This document shows, piece after piece, positions 18,549 to 28,111 of a stretch of 64,000 bases of DNA. The stretch spans positions 1-64,000 of the forward strand of contig CAZXWN010000012.1 in the NCBI GenBank assembly GCA_964644695.1. The letters run 5' to 3'. Position 1 is the first letter of the stretch; each line of letters begins with the position of its first letter. The notes beneath the pieces were generated by a model. The model was not told where the DNA came from, did no database searches, and saw only the letters and a list, made by a program, of their open reading frames with translations. Source of the DNA: CAZXWN01 sp964644695 [NCBI: uncultured bacterium] (GTDB lineage Bacteria; UBP4; UBA4092). The translations under genes were made by a program, and so were the position numbers.

Positions 18549-18662
18549 AAGGTAGAATATTTATTATAATGTGGTCTCTATTTAAAAGCACTGGAATGTC
18601 ACGGATCTGTTTTTGGAAATCTGGGTCTTATGTTGCCTGGCGGCTGCATACGGTTTATGGTG

Positions 18663-18680
18663 TTCCCTATGATCAGGGAA
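18663..18680. promoter_or_regulatory. Intergenic inverted repeat, possible operator
   Basis: TTCCCT-ATGATC-AGGGAA, 6+6 perfect. It lies about 115 bp upstream of the ABC operon start and downstream of the terminator of the DUF3857 gene. No regulator gene is adjacent. Confidence 0.3.
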
Positions 18681-18704
18681 TGATATTTGCCATGCGTGCA
18701 GTAA

Positions 18705-18735
18705 TAAAAAAGCAGGGCCTGAAACAGACCCTGCT
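18705..18735 (-). terminator. Terminator of the DUF3857/TPR gene
   Basis: On the minus strand AGCAGGG pairs with CCCTGCT across an 11-base loop, followed by TTTTTTATTA. It lies 55 bases past the stop codon at 18790. Confidence 0.8.
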
Positions 18736-18789
18736 GGATGTCTGGAATTTAAACCGGTGGCTCCGGTCAATTCATCGCACCTTCTAAGC

Positions 18790-21700
18790 TTATTCTTTAG
18801 TAATCAACTGAAGCGGTAATTTCTCAACATTGTCTATCTTCTGACAGAAGTCTACAAACTTTCCATAATCACTTGGTTTAATTCTTAAGTCTGGTACCAG
18901 TACTGTTCGCTTCAATATCCATTCATTTGCTTGATTCTTCCACTCTAATTGATAGGAACCAAAGGGTGACAAGCTGGTCATCTGAGATGGGTTTTCAATT
19001 AATTGCATACCTTCTGGTAATACGAGTCGGACATTAAAATCACGATGTAATACCGAACCCTTTATCTCATAATCTTGTTCCCGTGTAGGTGAAGGCACCA
19101 TCCGTGACATATTTAAGGGAAGGGATAATGGTTGCAGGGTCCATCCTTTTTCTCCCTTTAACAGTAGCTGTGAGGATGTTCCTTCGAAAACCAGTCGTAA
19201 GGGCGAAGAAAGTTCCTTCACATCAGTCCATTGTGATGTTGATAGTGTGAATCCTGGTATAAGACGGTTCAGTTCTTCATCAGCAATACGTTTTTTTCGG
19301 ACAGGGTCTTCGATTATTTCCCTTATATAAGTTGCAATATCCCCCTGGTATAGTATTTCACCCTGAACCTGACAATTACCGTCTTTTTCAGGTTGTAGGA
19401 TTATGTGATGTACCAAGTCGGGTTGGGTGAAGCGGATGTCTGGCAGGGAAATATATTCTTGTCCTGATTGAGTACATACAATAGCGGGTTTTCCCTGAAG
19501 GGTGTCTCCCAGTTGTCCAAAAGGTCTATATTTTGAGCTAAAATCAAGATAAACAGGATTATTGTTTGGTATTAATACCCTTAACAAGAAACTATCATAG
19601 GTTCCCTGTTTGGGGATCGCTGCATCTTGCATTGAAGGTGGATTATTGTCTGCCAAAACTAGGTCAGCTTTAACTCCTAATTCTCTCAATAACGCTAAGG
19701 CCAGTAATGTTTTGTCGGAAGTGTTTCCATTTTTCAGTAAAAGAGTATCAGTTATCATGCCTCCCGAACTGGAGCTGGTAGCGATTTTATCCAATACCCA
19801 AGAGTAAACAGTTTGAGCTGTTTTGAGGGGAGAAGATGAATCTTCAGCCAATAAATGTGCCTGTATTTTGATTTCAGGAGTCACAAAGGTTCTCAATGAA
19901 ATATCATCAATCAGGGATTGGAGCGCAGCAGATTCATTTGGCCATGTGGACCAAAGGACATTAGTCAGTATTCCTTGTTTATCGGGCATCATAGGTTCTT
20001 GTTTGATACCTATGGAGCTTTCCCGAGTCCATGTGTAAAAGATTCTATTCCCTTCCTTTTTTATAATGGGCTGGAAAGTTTCAGGCATATTTCGATAATG
20101 AAAAGGAAGCTCGGAAGGGAGGCTCAAAGAAAGCCGGGATAAGGCCATGGGGTCTTCTGTTTGTTGGAAGAAAAACAGGCCGTTATCAAATCCCTGATTT
20201 GAAAAACGTCGGGCAGGTTTTGACTCAGTATACAAATATTCAATGATGGTGTTTTTGCCAACAGCATACATGGAAAGGGTTTTACCGGAACCCGTTTGTG
20301 TGACTTGAGTGGGTTGATAGATTTTCCCATCTGGAGTGATGGTTCGGGCCATAATAACCTGGGCAGATGCTGGAATAGTGACTTCTTCATAGGCTTCCTG
20401 GCCTTGCTCATTAAGGATTTTAATGGCTTGATGGGTCATGGTTCGTGTTCCCCCATCGGATTGATATTCCACTGCCATCAGATCCAGAAGATAAATAACC
20501 GAAGCTCGGGGATAGTTTACTGCATCAAATCCTGTGGTACTTACTGATTCTAATGACATATCGAAGGGTTCATAAAATGCAGGTGTTCCTGTAAGTCTGC
20601 GAACGCGTTCCGTTAATTCTGGATCACTGGGTCGGCAGTTTAATCCTTGCTGGAAAACAGTGATAGCTTTCTGGGTATCGCCGCTCCATAAAAGGTTGTC
20701 ACCCAGAGCGATATATCCACCAGGTTGATGGGGTGCTGTAAGAGTTGCTTGACTGAAACAATTCAGAGCCTCTTGGGGATGATCCAATTTCATTTGATAG
20801 TGTCCGCGGGCAATCCAGTCCATGAAATAGAGGGGTTGACCAGAAAGGAACTGCTCATACATCTGGGATGATTCCCGTTGCTTTCCCTGCCGCTCAAGAT
20901 TGTTTCGAAGACTGTTTAATACTTCTCTGTTATCTTTTTGAAATCCATATAAATATCGGCGAAGGGGTTCAGCTTCTGAATATAGCCCTCGCTGTTCTTT
21001 ATAGTCAGCAAGTTTTTGCCACGCATAGGAAAATGCTGGATTAGCCGTTGTGGTTTTTGCAAGCCACGATTCTGATTCGTTGGGCCAACCCTGATCCCAT
21101 GTCAAAATGGAGTGCATGGCAGGAACTTGCCAGTTAGTGGGATGGTGTTTCTCCATTTGGTGCAGATATTCTGTGGCGTTGTCCCATTGTTTCTTGTTCA
21201 GGAATAGTTGAAAGAGTCCTTCTATGGCTGGGCAGGAAACAGGGTCAAGCTCAAGTGTTCTGGTGTAATAACTCTGGGCTTGATTTAATAGTCGAGCAGA
21301 TGAGCGATTAAACTGATTCACTCTTTCCTGACACAAACTCCCCATGATTTCATTTGGAAGGTACCATGATGGATTTTCTTTTATTAATTGATTTAAGGGT
21401 GAAATTACTCTTTCAAACTGTCCGGAATGACCTAGATATTCACAGGCCAATAGCCGGCCGGCAAGTAGATTCCCTTCACAGAGGAATGATGTGTTAGATA
21501 TATATTCATTAAGCCCCGGATTCAAAAATAAGGGGGATTGAATCGATGAGCCTGGTTCCAGTTCAGGATATTTTATTGTGCATGATTTGCCAATATCTGG
21601 GGGCTGTTGAATTTCCAAAGGAGTATAGTTTTTGTCTAGCAGCCGAATTCTGTACTCCATATCCGAGCTAACATTCACCAGCTTTAATACCAAATAGTTT

Positions 21701-22617
21701 GTTCCCTTTTTTAGTGTTAATGGGACGGCTTCGAAATCTCCGGTGTAAAGGAAGTTGATTGATTTATAGGCTATTGGTTTTCCATTTAACCAAAGCTTAG
21801 CTAAATCTGGAGTGTCTAATGCTAGTAGGATATTTCTATCGGATGCCGAATTGACTCGAGTTCCCAGATAGAGAGTTCCTCCAGAGGGATAAACATCCAT
21901 TTCAGGATAAATCCAGCCGTCATATCCGCCGGGTGTCAGTGGTTGTCGATGGACCTGTTTAATCCAACCGGGATAGGTAGACAGATTTATTTCCTTCTCG
22001 GGGTGGGGTTCTGAAAGTTTTTTGGGGATATTAATGGAGTCTATATCAAGTCCCTCATTTTCAAAGGGGCCTAATACAAAGTCCCATTGAACGAGATTCC
22101 CGGAATGCGCACTATATTCCCGACATTTATTTCTATCCCCCAGGCTTTGATACATATGCAATAGATAATCACGGACAACAGTAATTAGGTATTCACTCGA
22201 AGCGGATGAGAGTAACAGATGTTTTTCCCATTGGGTAAGTGTGTCGGGATATCGTTTTCTGGCAAGAGGAGAAGTCTCTTGCAGTTTTGTTAATCGCCAG
22301 ACGACAGCTTCATTCAAGGGATGAGTGGGAAGGGTGTTTAACATCTTCTCCAGATGACGATATTCCTCATCAGGTTGGCCCATTCTTCTGCTCAGCAATG
22401 AATTCCCATAACAGGCAAAATAAGTATCTTCCTGTGTTGCCTGGGGGGTGCTCCAGAGTGTGGATGTTTTGGCATAATCCTGTTCCGTAGACAGGGTCCA
22501 GGCCTGATTTTGCTGGGCTTGAGTATTTACTCCCAGGGGAATGAGCGCTGCTAATATGAGGGTTGATATGTGTTGTATGGTTGTTTTATTCATAAGTTCG
22601 TATGCTTTCATACCCAC
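18790..22617 (-). CDS. Exported DUF3857/TPR protein with degenerate transglutaminase domain
   Basis: About 1275 residues. GTG 22617 or ATG 22611 could be the start. A Sec signal peptide is visible (ISTLILAALIPLGVNTQAQ). A beta-sandwich, carbohydrate-binding-like domain lies around 180-330. About eight TPR units span 370-660. DUF3857 lies near 685-840. A transglutaminase-like fold is at about 925-1010. The usual GDCxDK active-site segment reads GNTSDKTLLALALLRELGV, so the catalytic Cys is replaced by Thr and the domain is probably not catalytic. A beta-rich C-terminus follows. It is likely periplasmic or on the surface. Function unknown. Confidence 0.75.
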   Translation of the reverse strand: MGMKAYELMNKTTIQHISTLILAALIPLGVNTQAQQNQAWTLSTEQDYAKTSTLWSTPQATQEDTYFACYGNSLLSRRMGQPDEEYRHLEKMLNTLPTHPLNEAVVWRLTKLQETSPLARKRYPDTLTQWEKHLLLSSASSEYLITVVRDYLLHMYQSLGDRNKCREYSAHSGNLVQWDFVLGPFENEGLDIDSINIPKKLSEPHPEKEINLSTYPGWIKQVHRQPLTPGGYDGWIYPEMDVYPSGGTLYLGTRVNSASDRNILLALDTPDLAKLWLNGKPIAYKSINFLYTGDFEAVPLTLKKGTNYLVLKLVNVSSDMEYRIRLLDKNYTPLEIQQPPDIGKSCTIKYPELEPGSSIQSPLFLNPGLNEYISNTSFLCEGNLLAGRLLACEYLGHSGQFERVISPLNQLIKENPSWYLPNEIMGSLCQERVNQFNRSSARLLNQAQSYYTRTLELDPVSCPAIEGLFQLFLNKKQWDNATEYLHQMEKHHPTNWQVPAMHSILTWDQGWPNESESWLAKTTTANPAFSYAWQKLADYKEQRGLYSEAEPLRRYLYGFQKDNREVLNSLRNNLERQGKQRESSQMYEQFLSGQPLYFMDWIARGHYQMKLDHPQEALNCFSQATLTAPHQPGGYIALGDNLLWSGDTQKAITVFQQGLNCRPSDPELTERVRRLTGTPAFYEPFDMSLESVSTTGFDAVNYPRASVIYLLDLMAVEYQSDGGTRTMTHQAIKILNEQGQEAYEEVTIPASAQVIMARTITPDGKIYQPTQVTQTGSGKTLSMYAVGKNTIIEYLYTESKPARRFSNQGFDNGLFFFQQTEDPMALSRLSLSLPSELPFHYRNMPETFQPIIKKEGNRIFYTWTRESSIGIKQEPMMPDKQGILTNVLWSTWPNESAALQSLIDDISLRTFVTPEIKIQAHLLAEDSSSPLKTAQTVYSWVLDKIATSSSSGGMITDTLLLKNGNTSDKTLLALALLRELGVKADLVLADNNPPSMQDAAIPKQGTYDSFLLRVLIPNNNPVYLDFSSKYRPFGQLGDTLQGKPAIVCTQSGQEYISLPDIRFTQPDLVHHIILQPEKDGNCQVQGEILYQGDIATYIREIIEDPVRKKRIADEELNRLIPGFTLSTSQWTDVKELSSPLRLVFEGTSSQLLLKGEKGWTLQPLSLPLNMSRMVPSPTREQDYEIKGSVLHRDFNVRLVLPEGMQLIENPSQMTSLSPFGSYQLEWKNQANEWILKRTVLVPDLRIKPSDYGKFVDFCQKIDNVEKLPLQLITKE

Positions 22618-22716
22618 TAAACCTTGTCAAGATAATCGATTTTCCCTTGTTCATTCTATGATTAGTATTTTATTGACGAAAATGGAAACAAGATTCTAAA
22701 TATAGAAAAAAACAGA

Positions 22717-22746
22717 TTGACAAGAAAATGTCTCCTGAAGAATAAT
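22717..22746 (+). promoter_or_regulatory. Candidate sigma-70 promoter of the third pilin
   Basis: TTGACA (22717-22722), an 18-bp spacer, then AATAAT (22741-22746). No TGGCAC/TTGC element was found upstream of this pilin, in contrast to the 3831-4190 pilin. Confidence 0.5.
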
Positions 22747-22804
22747 TCATTATCGTTGTAATATGTGTCAATTTTGTTTTTGGGTAAGGAGGTGACAGAT
22801 AATT

Positions 22805-23395
22805 ATGTCTAAAAAGGGTTTTACGCTTATTGAGTTATTGATTGTTGTGGCGATTATCGCCATCTTGGCGGCCATTGCTATTCCGAACTTCCTGGCTGCT
22901 CAAGTACGATCAAAAGTATCAAGGGTAAAGGCAGAATTACGAACTGTATCCACTGGATTGGAATCTTATTATGTTGATAACAATGAATATCCATTGAATA
23001 CTGGCCTCGCACCGCATACTCCAGAACAAATAGCTTTACGTCCTGCCGTATCGGTTCTTCCTTTGGAACTATCTACCCCCATTGCATATCTATCCAATGT
23101 AGATTTTAAAGATCCCTTTAAGAAACCTGGTCAGGCTGCAGATGAGGAGATTTATACATATCAGAATATTGACTTATATAAATCTCAATATGGAACACCC
23201 TACTGGGATGTCGCATTGGATTGGTACGGGAAGTATCGCTTATGTTCAATTGGGCCGGATGGAGTCTTTTCGAAAACTGGGAGTGCTGCAACACTTCAGT
23301 ATGATCCAACGAACGGTACTATATCTGATGGGAATATTTGGTCAGGACAAAAAGGTGCGGAACCGAAGAGTGGCCCAATTTATAACGGACTATAA
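22805..23395 (+). CDS. GspG-like type IV pilin / pseudopilin
   Basis: 196 residues. The prepilin signal is MSKKG|FTLIELLIVVAIIAI, with Glu at +5. AAIAIPNFLAAQVRSKVSR follows. The C-terminal half contains YRLCSIGPDGVF, a segment common in large pilins of several uncultivated phyla. The Shine-Dalgarno AAGGAGGTGA (22786-22795) matches the 16S anti-SD end over ten bases, nine bases before ATG, so high translation is expected. It stands alone between its own promoter and terminator. High-output signals suggest a major structural pilin; a T2SS major pseudopilin (GspG) is the alternative. Confidence 0.88.
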   Translation: MSKKGFTLIELLIVVAIIAILAAIAIPNFLAAQVRSKVSRVKAELRTVSTGLESYYVDNNEYPLNTGLAPHTPEQIALRPAVSVLPLELSTPIAYLSNVDFKDPFKKPGQAADEEIYTYQNIDLYKSQYGTPYWDVALDWYGKYRLCSIGPDGVFSKTGSAATLQYDPTNGTISDGNIWSGQKGAEPKSGPIYNGL

Positions 23396-23419
23396 AAATA
23401 TCTATAATTGAGTTTAGGT

Positions 23420-23450
23420 AAAGGCCTTTATCAAAAGGCCTTTATTTTTT
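23420..23450 (+). terminator. Terminator of the third pilin
   Basis: AAAGGCCTTT, loop ATCA, AAAGGCCTTT, then ATTTTTT. It lies in the gap before the convergent membrane-protein gene. Confidence 0.92.
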
Positions 23451-24276
23451 ACATATCCCAAGGGCGAAGTATATCTTTCCAGCCACGGCCATCATGCCGC
23501 CATTTGGGTTTAGCGGCTTCAATCTGTTTTTCTCTATTGCGGATTTGATGCCAGGATGTGGGCTTTTCAACAGGTGGAGGGGGAGGGGGAGTTTCTTTCT
23601 TCTCATATTTGTCCAAGACTTCAAAAAGAAGATTCTGGCTGTGTACTGCAAGAATGGTGAAGGACAATATGACTGGACCGACAACAGTGAGAACCGTCAA
23701 CATGACGACAGATAGTGTGGTTATCCCTGTCAAAAGCGTGGCTCCCAAATTATCCAGAGAAAGTAATATCATTCGGGTGAAGAGCTTTTTAAGGCCGGGA
23801 TTTTGTTGAACAATCAGAGGGTAAAGATATTGTCCTGATATCAATATAAATATCGCCGCCCAAAAGGTTAAACCTGCCAGAAGTAACCCTGGAGTTCGCA
23901 TTCCACCTTTTAGCTGTACATAAAAATAAACATTCACAGCCAGCAATGCCAAAACAGCATAGAACACTAAGGTGGAAATCAGCGCTGGTTTCCAGAATAA
24001 ACGGATACCTTCCCAGTAATGTTTCAAATGAATCTCTCGTTGCTCCACCATTCGTTGAGCCTGGTGATATAAGCCAATCAGCGGGATACTGAACAATGCA
24101 GCGGCCAACCCCAGAGAAAATAACAGAAGTAATGGGGGGAGCTTTACGGTGATACAAAATAATAAAACAATAAATGCGGGGATGGATAATAGAAAGGCGA
24201 CCATATTACCAATGATTGCTTGTCCGAGATTATCGTAGAAATCCCAGAAAAATCCGCCTAATATTCGGCCCAGCAT
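23449..24276 (-). CDS. Six-helix membrane protein (YesL/DUF624-like?)
   Basis: 275 residues with about six hydrophobic helices between residues 20 and 215, starting FWDFYDNLGQAIIGNMVAFLL. The pattern resembles DUF624/YesL membrane proteins, but the match is weak. A Pro run (six Pro) at about 231-236 leads to a basic cytoplasmic tail with conserved-looking Trp residues. It is 13 bases downstream of murA in the same direction and is the last gene of the prmC-murA run. Confidence 0.5.
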   Translation of the reverse strand: MLGRILGGFFWDFYDNLGQAIIGNMVAFLLSIPAFIVLLFCITVKLPPLLLLFSLGLAAALFSIPLIGLYHQAQRMVEQREIHLKHYWEGIRLFWKPALISTLVFYAVLALLAVNVYFYVQLKGGMRTPGLLLAGLTFWAAIFILISGQYLYPLIVQQNPGLKKLFTRMILLSLDNLGATLLTGITTLSVVMLTVLTVVGPVILSFTILAVHSQNLLFEVLDKYEKKETPPPPPPVEKPTSWHQIRNREKQIEAAKPKWRHDGRGWKDILRPWDM

Positions 24277-24289
24277 TTAGATAACCGTC

Positions 24290-25546
24290 CTATTCCTTGA
24301 CTCGTTGAATGCGGGCACCCAGAGAAGATAATTTCTCCTCCAGTTTTTCATACCCACGATCCAGGTGATAAACACGACTGATAGTCGTTTCACCCTGGGC
24401 GACCAGACCTGCCAGTGCCAGTGCGGCGGAGGCTCTTAAATCAGAAGCCATGACCGGTGCACCGGATAAAGAGGCGCAGCCGGTAACAATAGCGCTCTTC
24501 TCCTGGATTTGGATATTGGCACCCAGCCGTTGCAATTCACTGCAGTGCATGAATCGATTTTCCCAGATGTTTTCTCTGATAATCGAAGTCCCTTCGGAGA
24601 CACACATCAGTGACATATATTGGGCCTGTAAATCAGTAGGAAATCCGGGGTAGGGTGATGTGGTGATATTGGATGCATGTAATTTGTTTGGAACGGAAAC
24701 CAGCAGCCCGCCTACATCTTGTGTGATTCGGACTCCAGCTTCCAGTAGCTTGGTTTGAACAGCGAGCATATGGTCTAATATGGCATTTCTAACCTTTACT
24801 TTACCGCCAGTGATGGCGGCGGCCATAATGTAAGTTCCTGCTTCAATTCGGTCGGGGATAACGGTGTAATCAGTTCCGTTGAGATGCTTAACACCCTCAA
24901 TTTGGATGATAGAGCTGCCGGCTCCGGAAATCTTTGCACCCATCTTTTTGAGGAAATTCGCCAAGTCTTCAATTTCGGGTTCGAGTGCGGCATTTTCTAT
25001 CAGAGTTTTTCCCGGGGCTAAAACAGCGGCTAACATTACATTGACTGTGGCACCGACACTGGGAAAATCAAGATAGACTTCAGCGCCTCGAAGGCCTTCT
25101 CCTGAAGCGTTGACATATCCGCTGTCAATCTGAATATCGCAGCCAAGAGATTGAAAACCCTTCAAGTGAAGATTGATAGGACGAAGGCCAATGGCACACC
25201 CACCGGGCATGGAGACACGGGCCTTACGGACTTTACCCAGCAATGACCCCAACACATAAATGGATGCACGCATCTTACGGACTAAATCGTAGGGTGCTTC
25301 AAATCCAGCCAGTGTAGTAGGGTCAATCATCAAGGAATGATTGTCATATCGATTTGCTTTGACTCCCAGTGTTTTCATCACCAGCAGCATGTGCTCAACA
25401 TCCGAGACAATCGGGACATTGTGCAGGAGACACGGAGAATCCGCCAGAATACAGGCGGCCATTAAGGCTAATACTGAATTTTTTGCACCGCTGACAGTGA
25501 CATCCCCCTGGAGTGGAAAGCCGCCCGTGATGATTATTTTATCCAT
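24290..25546 (-). CDS. murA: UDP-N-acetylglucosamine 1-carboxyvinyltransferase
   Basis: 418 residues from ATG 25546; a reading from 25591 would overlap prmC. It transfers enolpyruvate from PEP to UDP-GlcNAc, the first committed step of peptidoglycan synthesis, in the cytoplasm. Lys22 lies in SGAKNSVLALMAA. The catalytic Cys117 is in MPGGCAIG, so the enzyme should be fosfomycin-sensitive. The C-terminal YHLDRGYEKLEEKL motif is intact. The gene is four bases after prmC and probably co-transcribed. Confidence 0.97.
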   Translation of the reverse strand: MDKIIITGGFPLQGDVTVSGAKNSVLALMAACILADSPCLLHNVPIVSDVEHMLLVMKTLGVKANRYDNHSLMIDPTTLAGFEAPYDLVRKMRASIYVLGSLLGKVRKARVSMPGGCAIGLRPINLHLKGFQSLGCDIQIDSGYVNASGEGLRGAEVYLDFPSVGATVNVMLAAVLAPGKTLIENAALEPEIEDLANFLKKMGAKISGAGSSIIQIEGVKHLNGTDYTVIPDRIEAGTYIMAAAITGGKVKVRNAILDHMLAVQTKLLEAGVRITQDVGGLLVSVPNKLHASNITTSPYPGFPTDLQAQYMSLMCVSEGTSIIRENIWENRFMHCSELQRLGANIQIQEKSAIVTGCASLSGAPVMASDLRASAALALAGLVAQGETTISRVYHLDRGYEKLEEKLSSLGARIQRVKE

Positions 25547-25550
25547 GGTT

Positions 25551-26447
25551 TTATAAATCCTTGATGATGGGATCTTTTCTGGCGATGGCAAATCGTATGT
25601 TCTTTGCTAAATCACGCAGAATATTAATAGATTTTAACTCATATTGACCTGAGGCATGGAGGAGGTCTCTTAAGACCTCTCCCTGGTCTGAACCAATTTC
25701 GAGGAAAAGCCAGCCTCCGGGATTAAGATAATCGGGGGCTTCATGAACGATTTTTTTCAGGATAACTATACCCTTGGGACCGCCATTGAGTGCCAGATGG
25801 GGTTCATGATTTTTAACATCCTGGGATAAATGTTCCATGTCTGCGTCGGCGATATAGGGAGGATTTGAAAGAATAAAATCAAAATGTCTTCCCTGTAGTT
25901 CAGTAAATAAGTCGGATTGTATGAGTTCCACAGTTTGGGGTGGAGTCAGTATCTTGGTTATATTCTCACGCGCAACATCCAGGGCCGCGGGACTGATGTC
26001 CGATGCGGCAACCTTTAAAGAGGGACACATCTGGGCACAGGAAACGGCAATACATCCAGACCCGGTACATAAATCCAGAAGGGTATAATTGCCAGGGATA
26101 TCCTGAACAAAATCCATCACTCTCTCAACCAGGAGTTCTGTCTCAGGCCGGGGGACCAAAACACTGGAGTTAACTTTGAAAGTCAGTCCCATGAATTCTT
26201 TTCGTCCCAGGATATAGGCTACCGGTTCATAGTTTAATCTGCGTTCTATCAATGAGTTGAATGTCCTGCTTTGGTCTTCATGGACAGGCCATTCAGGGTG
26301 TACCATCAAATCCACACGGCGACACTTTAACACTTCCGCTAATAGTAACTCAGCGTCCAGTCGGGGACTGTCAATTCCCGCTTGAGTGAGAAGTTGATTC
26401 GCTTGGGTGAGTACATCATTGACGGTTGTTGTCAGATTATCAGGCAT
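25551..26447 (-). CDS. prmC: Release-factor glutamine methyltransferase
   Basis: 298 residues. It methylates the Gln of the GGQ motif in release factors. The N-terminal helical domain has YILGRKEFMGL and LVPRPETELLVE. The SAM-binding motif I is LDLCTGSGCIA. The catalytic motif NPPY is in ILSNPPYI. Its target RF1 is encoded far away at 41.6-42.7 kb rather than adjacent. murA follows directly. Confidence 0.96.
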   Translation of the reverse strand: MPDNLTTTVNDVLTQANQLLTQAGIDSPRLDAELLLAEVLKCRRVDLMVHPEWPVHEDQSRTFNSLIERRLNYEPVAYILGRKEFMGLTFKVNSSVLVPRPETELLVERVMDFVQDIPGNYTLLDLCTGSGCIAVSCAQMCPSLKVAASDISPAALDVARENITKILTPPQTVELIQSDLFTELQGRHFDFILSNPPYIADADMEHLSQDVKNHEPHLALNGGPKGIVILKKIVHEAPDYLNPGGWLFLEIGSDQGEVLRDLLHASGQYELKSINILRDLAKNIRFAIARKDPIIKDL

Positions 26448-26461
26448 GATACATGGGGGAT

Positions 26462-27382
26462 TTATTCGATGGGTTCAACTTCATCAGGATGTTCATCTGC
26501 CTTGCCTTTTCCCATGGAAAGCATAACCCCTGTGAGAATTAATACACCACCAATGTAGGTTTCCATGTGAGGGACTTGGTTGAATACCAGATAGGCCAGG
26601 ACGGAAGCAAGCACAGGCTCAACATAAAGCGCTAGCCCTACCTTGTGAGCTGATATATATTTCAGTGACCAGTTGAGTAGCGAATGACCCATTAGTGTGG
26701 GGAAGATGACCATCATCGCAAGCCAGAACCAAACAGAGGATGAATAGGGAGCAAATGGATTTCCAGCAATGACCGCCAGTGTTCCCAGGAAAAATGCGGC
26801 CGCGCCATAAACGATGGTCATGTAATTATTCAGCTCCACCCGGGGGCGAGTCTTTCGTCCGAAAAGAAAGTATATGGCTGCAAAAAATCCTGAAACAAGT
26901 GCCAGCATATCTCCCATGAATTCTTTTCCAGATAACTTCAAGTCACCGCCACTGATAATCACAGCCCCCAGAAAAGCGAGTGCTAACCCGATAATATCCC
27001 ATTTCTCGACTTTCTCTTTTAAAAATATCCACCCTAGAAAGGTGACAAATAAAGGCTGAGTGTTAACGAGAATGGTGGCACTCGAGATGGTGGTATAACC
27101 GAGGCAGGTGATCCATGTGGCAAAGTGAAGCCCTAAAAATAATCCAGCCAAAAGACTGTAGGGAATATCTTCTCTGGGTATTCGCAGCGACAGAGAACGG
27201 TTTTTATACCAGGCTCCACCCAGCATAAAGATACCCGCAATGAGGAGTCGGTAAAAACCGATAATAAAAGCGGGCGCAGGGCATAAACGAATCAAGGTCC
27301 CGGCACTGGAGCCGGCAATGACGGCGAGTGTCAGGACCATGTAAGGTGCAATATGTGTTGAATTTGTTTTTTTGTTTACCAC
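26462..27382 (-). CDS. EamA/DMT-family transporter
   Basis: 306 residues with ten predicted helices in two homologous EamA halves. Conserved features are FYRLLIAGIFML in the first half and LALYVEPVLASVLAYLVF near the end of the second. The Arg-Leu-rich entry and the SSATILVNTQPLFVTFLGW helix are typical. It is probably a metabolite exporter with unknown substrate. It overlaps the DoxX gene by seven bases and precedes prmC by 14. Confidence 0.88.
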   Translation of the reverse strand: MVNKKTNSTHIAPYMVLTLAVIAGSSAGTLIRLCPAPAFIIGFYRLLIAGIFMLGGAWYKNRSLSLRIPREDIPYSLLAGLFLGLHFATWITCLGYTTISSATILVNTQPLFVTFLGWIFLKEKVEKWDIIGLALAFLGAVIISGGDLKLSGKEFMGDMLALVSGFFAAIYFLFGRKTRPRVELNNYMTIVYGAAAFFLGTLAVIAGNPFAPYSSSVWFWLAMMVIFPTLMGHSLLNWSLKYISAHKVGLALYVEPVLASVLAYLVFNQVPHMETYIGGVLILTGVMLSMGKGKADEHPDEVEPIE

Positions 27383-27879
27383 AGAGGTACCTGGGGATAT
27401 TTCTTTCTCAAGAAATAGTCTAACCCAAAATACCGACCAGCGGCACTAATCAATAAAACCAGGGACACTAATATGAAAACCAGGTTGATTGTTTCACTGG
27501 CTCCACCCTTGTATGCCGATGCAAGATGATAATTCAAATTCATCAATATGGCACCTATGGCAGCAGGGCGAACCAGGAGCCCACCAATAAAAGCCAGCCC
27601 GACTAATATTTCTCCAAACACAACCAGGTAAGCAAAAATATCGGCGTTCGGTATAACCATGGTTTCTGTAATCTGGCGGTACCAGGGATACCAACCGGCA
27701 GGCATATCGTTCACCCACCCCTGAATGACTCCCCCTAAGGCGCCAGGGTTGAGCATCCCGGGAAACTTGGCAAGCCCGGCTTTCAAAAACATAAGTCCCA
27801 GTCCTATCCGCAGGATGGCTAAAGGCCACCCGGAAGTAGAGAGTTTTGCATTTTCTTTTACTAAATCGCATGTATTCAT
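27376..27879 (-). CDS. DoxX-family membrane protein
   Basis: 167 residues with four predicted helices. The family pattern is ILRIGLGLMFLKAGLAKF near the N-terminus, a central FGEILVGLAFIGG helix and a C-terminal VLLISAAGRYFGLDYFL. DoxX proteins are small inner-membrane proteins of mostly unknown role. It begins the run DoxX-EamA-prmC-murA-membrane protein. The Shine-Dalgarno AAAGGAGACAC lies just before ATG 27879. Confidence 0.85.
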   Translation of the reverse strand: MNTCDLVKENAKLSTSGWPLAILRIGLGLMFLKAGLAKFPGMLNPGALGGVIQGWVNDMPAGWYPWYRQITETMVIPNADIFAYLVVFGEILVGLAFIGGLLVRPAAIGAILMNLNYHLASAYKGGASETINLVFILVSLVLLISAAGRYFGLDYFLRKKYPQVPLW

Positions 27880-27982
27880 GATGTGTCTCCTTTCACTAAA
27901 GGGTCTCTATCTTTTCGTAACCCGAAAAATGATAATTCTGTTCCAAAATTAAAATAAGTCCTGATTTTGAACGAAGCAGAAA

Positions 27983-28023
27983 CGAATCAGCTACGGAGAA
28001 GTTCCGAGCAGCTCCGTGGTTGG
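27983..28023. repeat. Dispersed imperfect palindrome, copy B
   Basis: Starts CGAATCAG like copy A (9891-9931). ACGGAG (27993-27998) faces CTCCGT (28012-28017) as a 6-bp stem. 32 of 41 positions agree with copy A. The reverse complement also aligns with copy A, because the element is nearly self-complementary. Confidence 0.5.
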
Positions 28024-28111
28024 CTTGTTGCTGAAATTGTGCGAAACTGAGTGAAATGTTCTATTTTTAGTCAAGAGAATGACTATTTTGTGATTCTTTA
28101 AACAATTTTGC

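Noticed and set aside
18569-18787. 72-codon plus-strand frame between the ABC operon and the DUF3857 gene
   Set aside because: No Shine-Dalgarno, and it covers a minus-strand terminator hairpin and an inverted repeat, which explain the sequence better.
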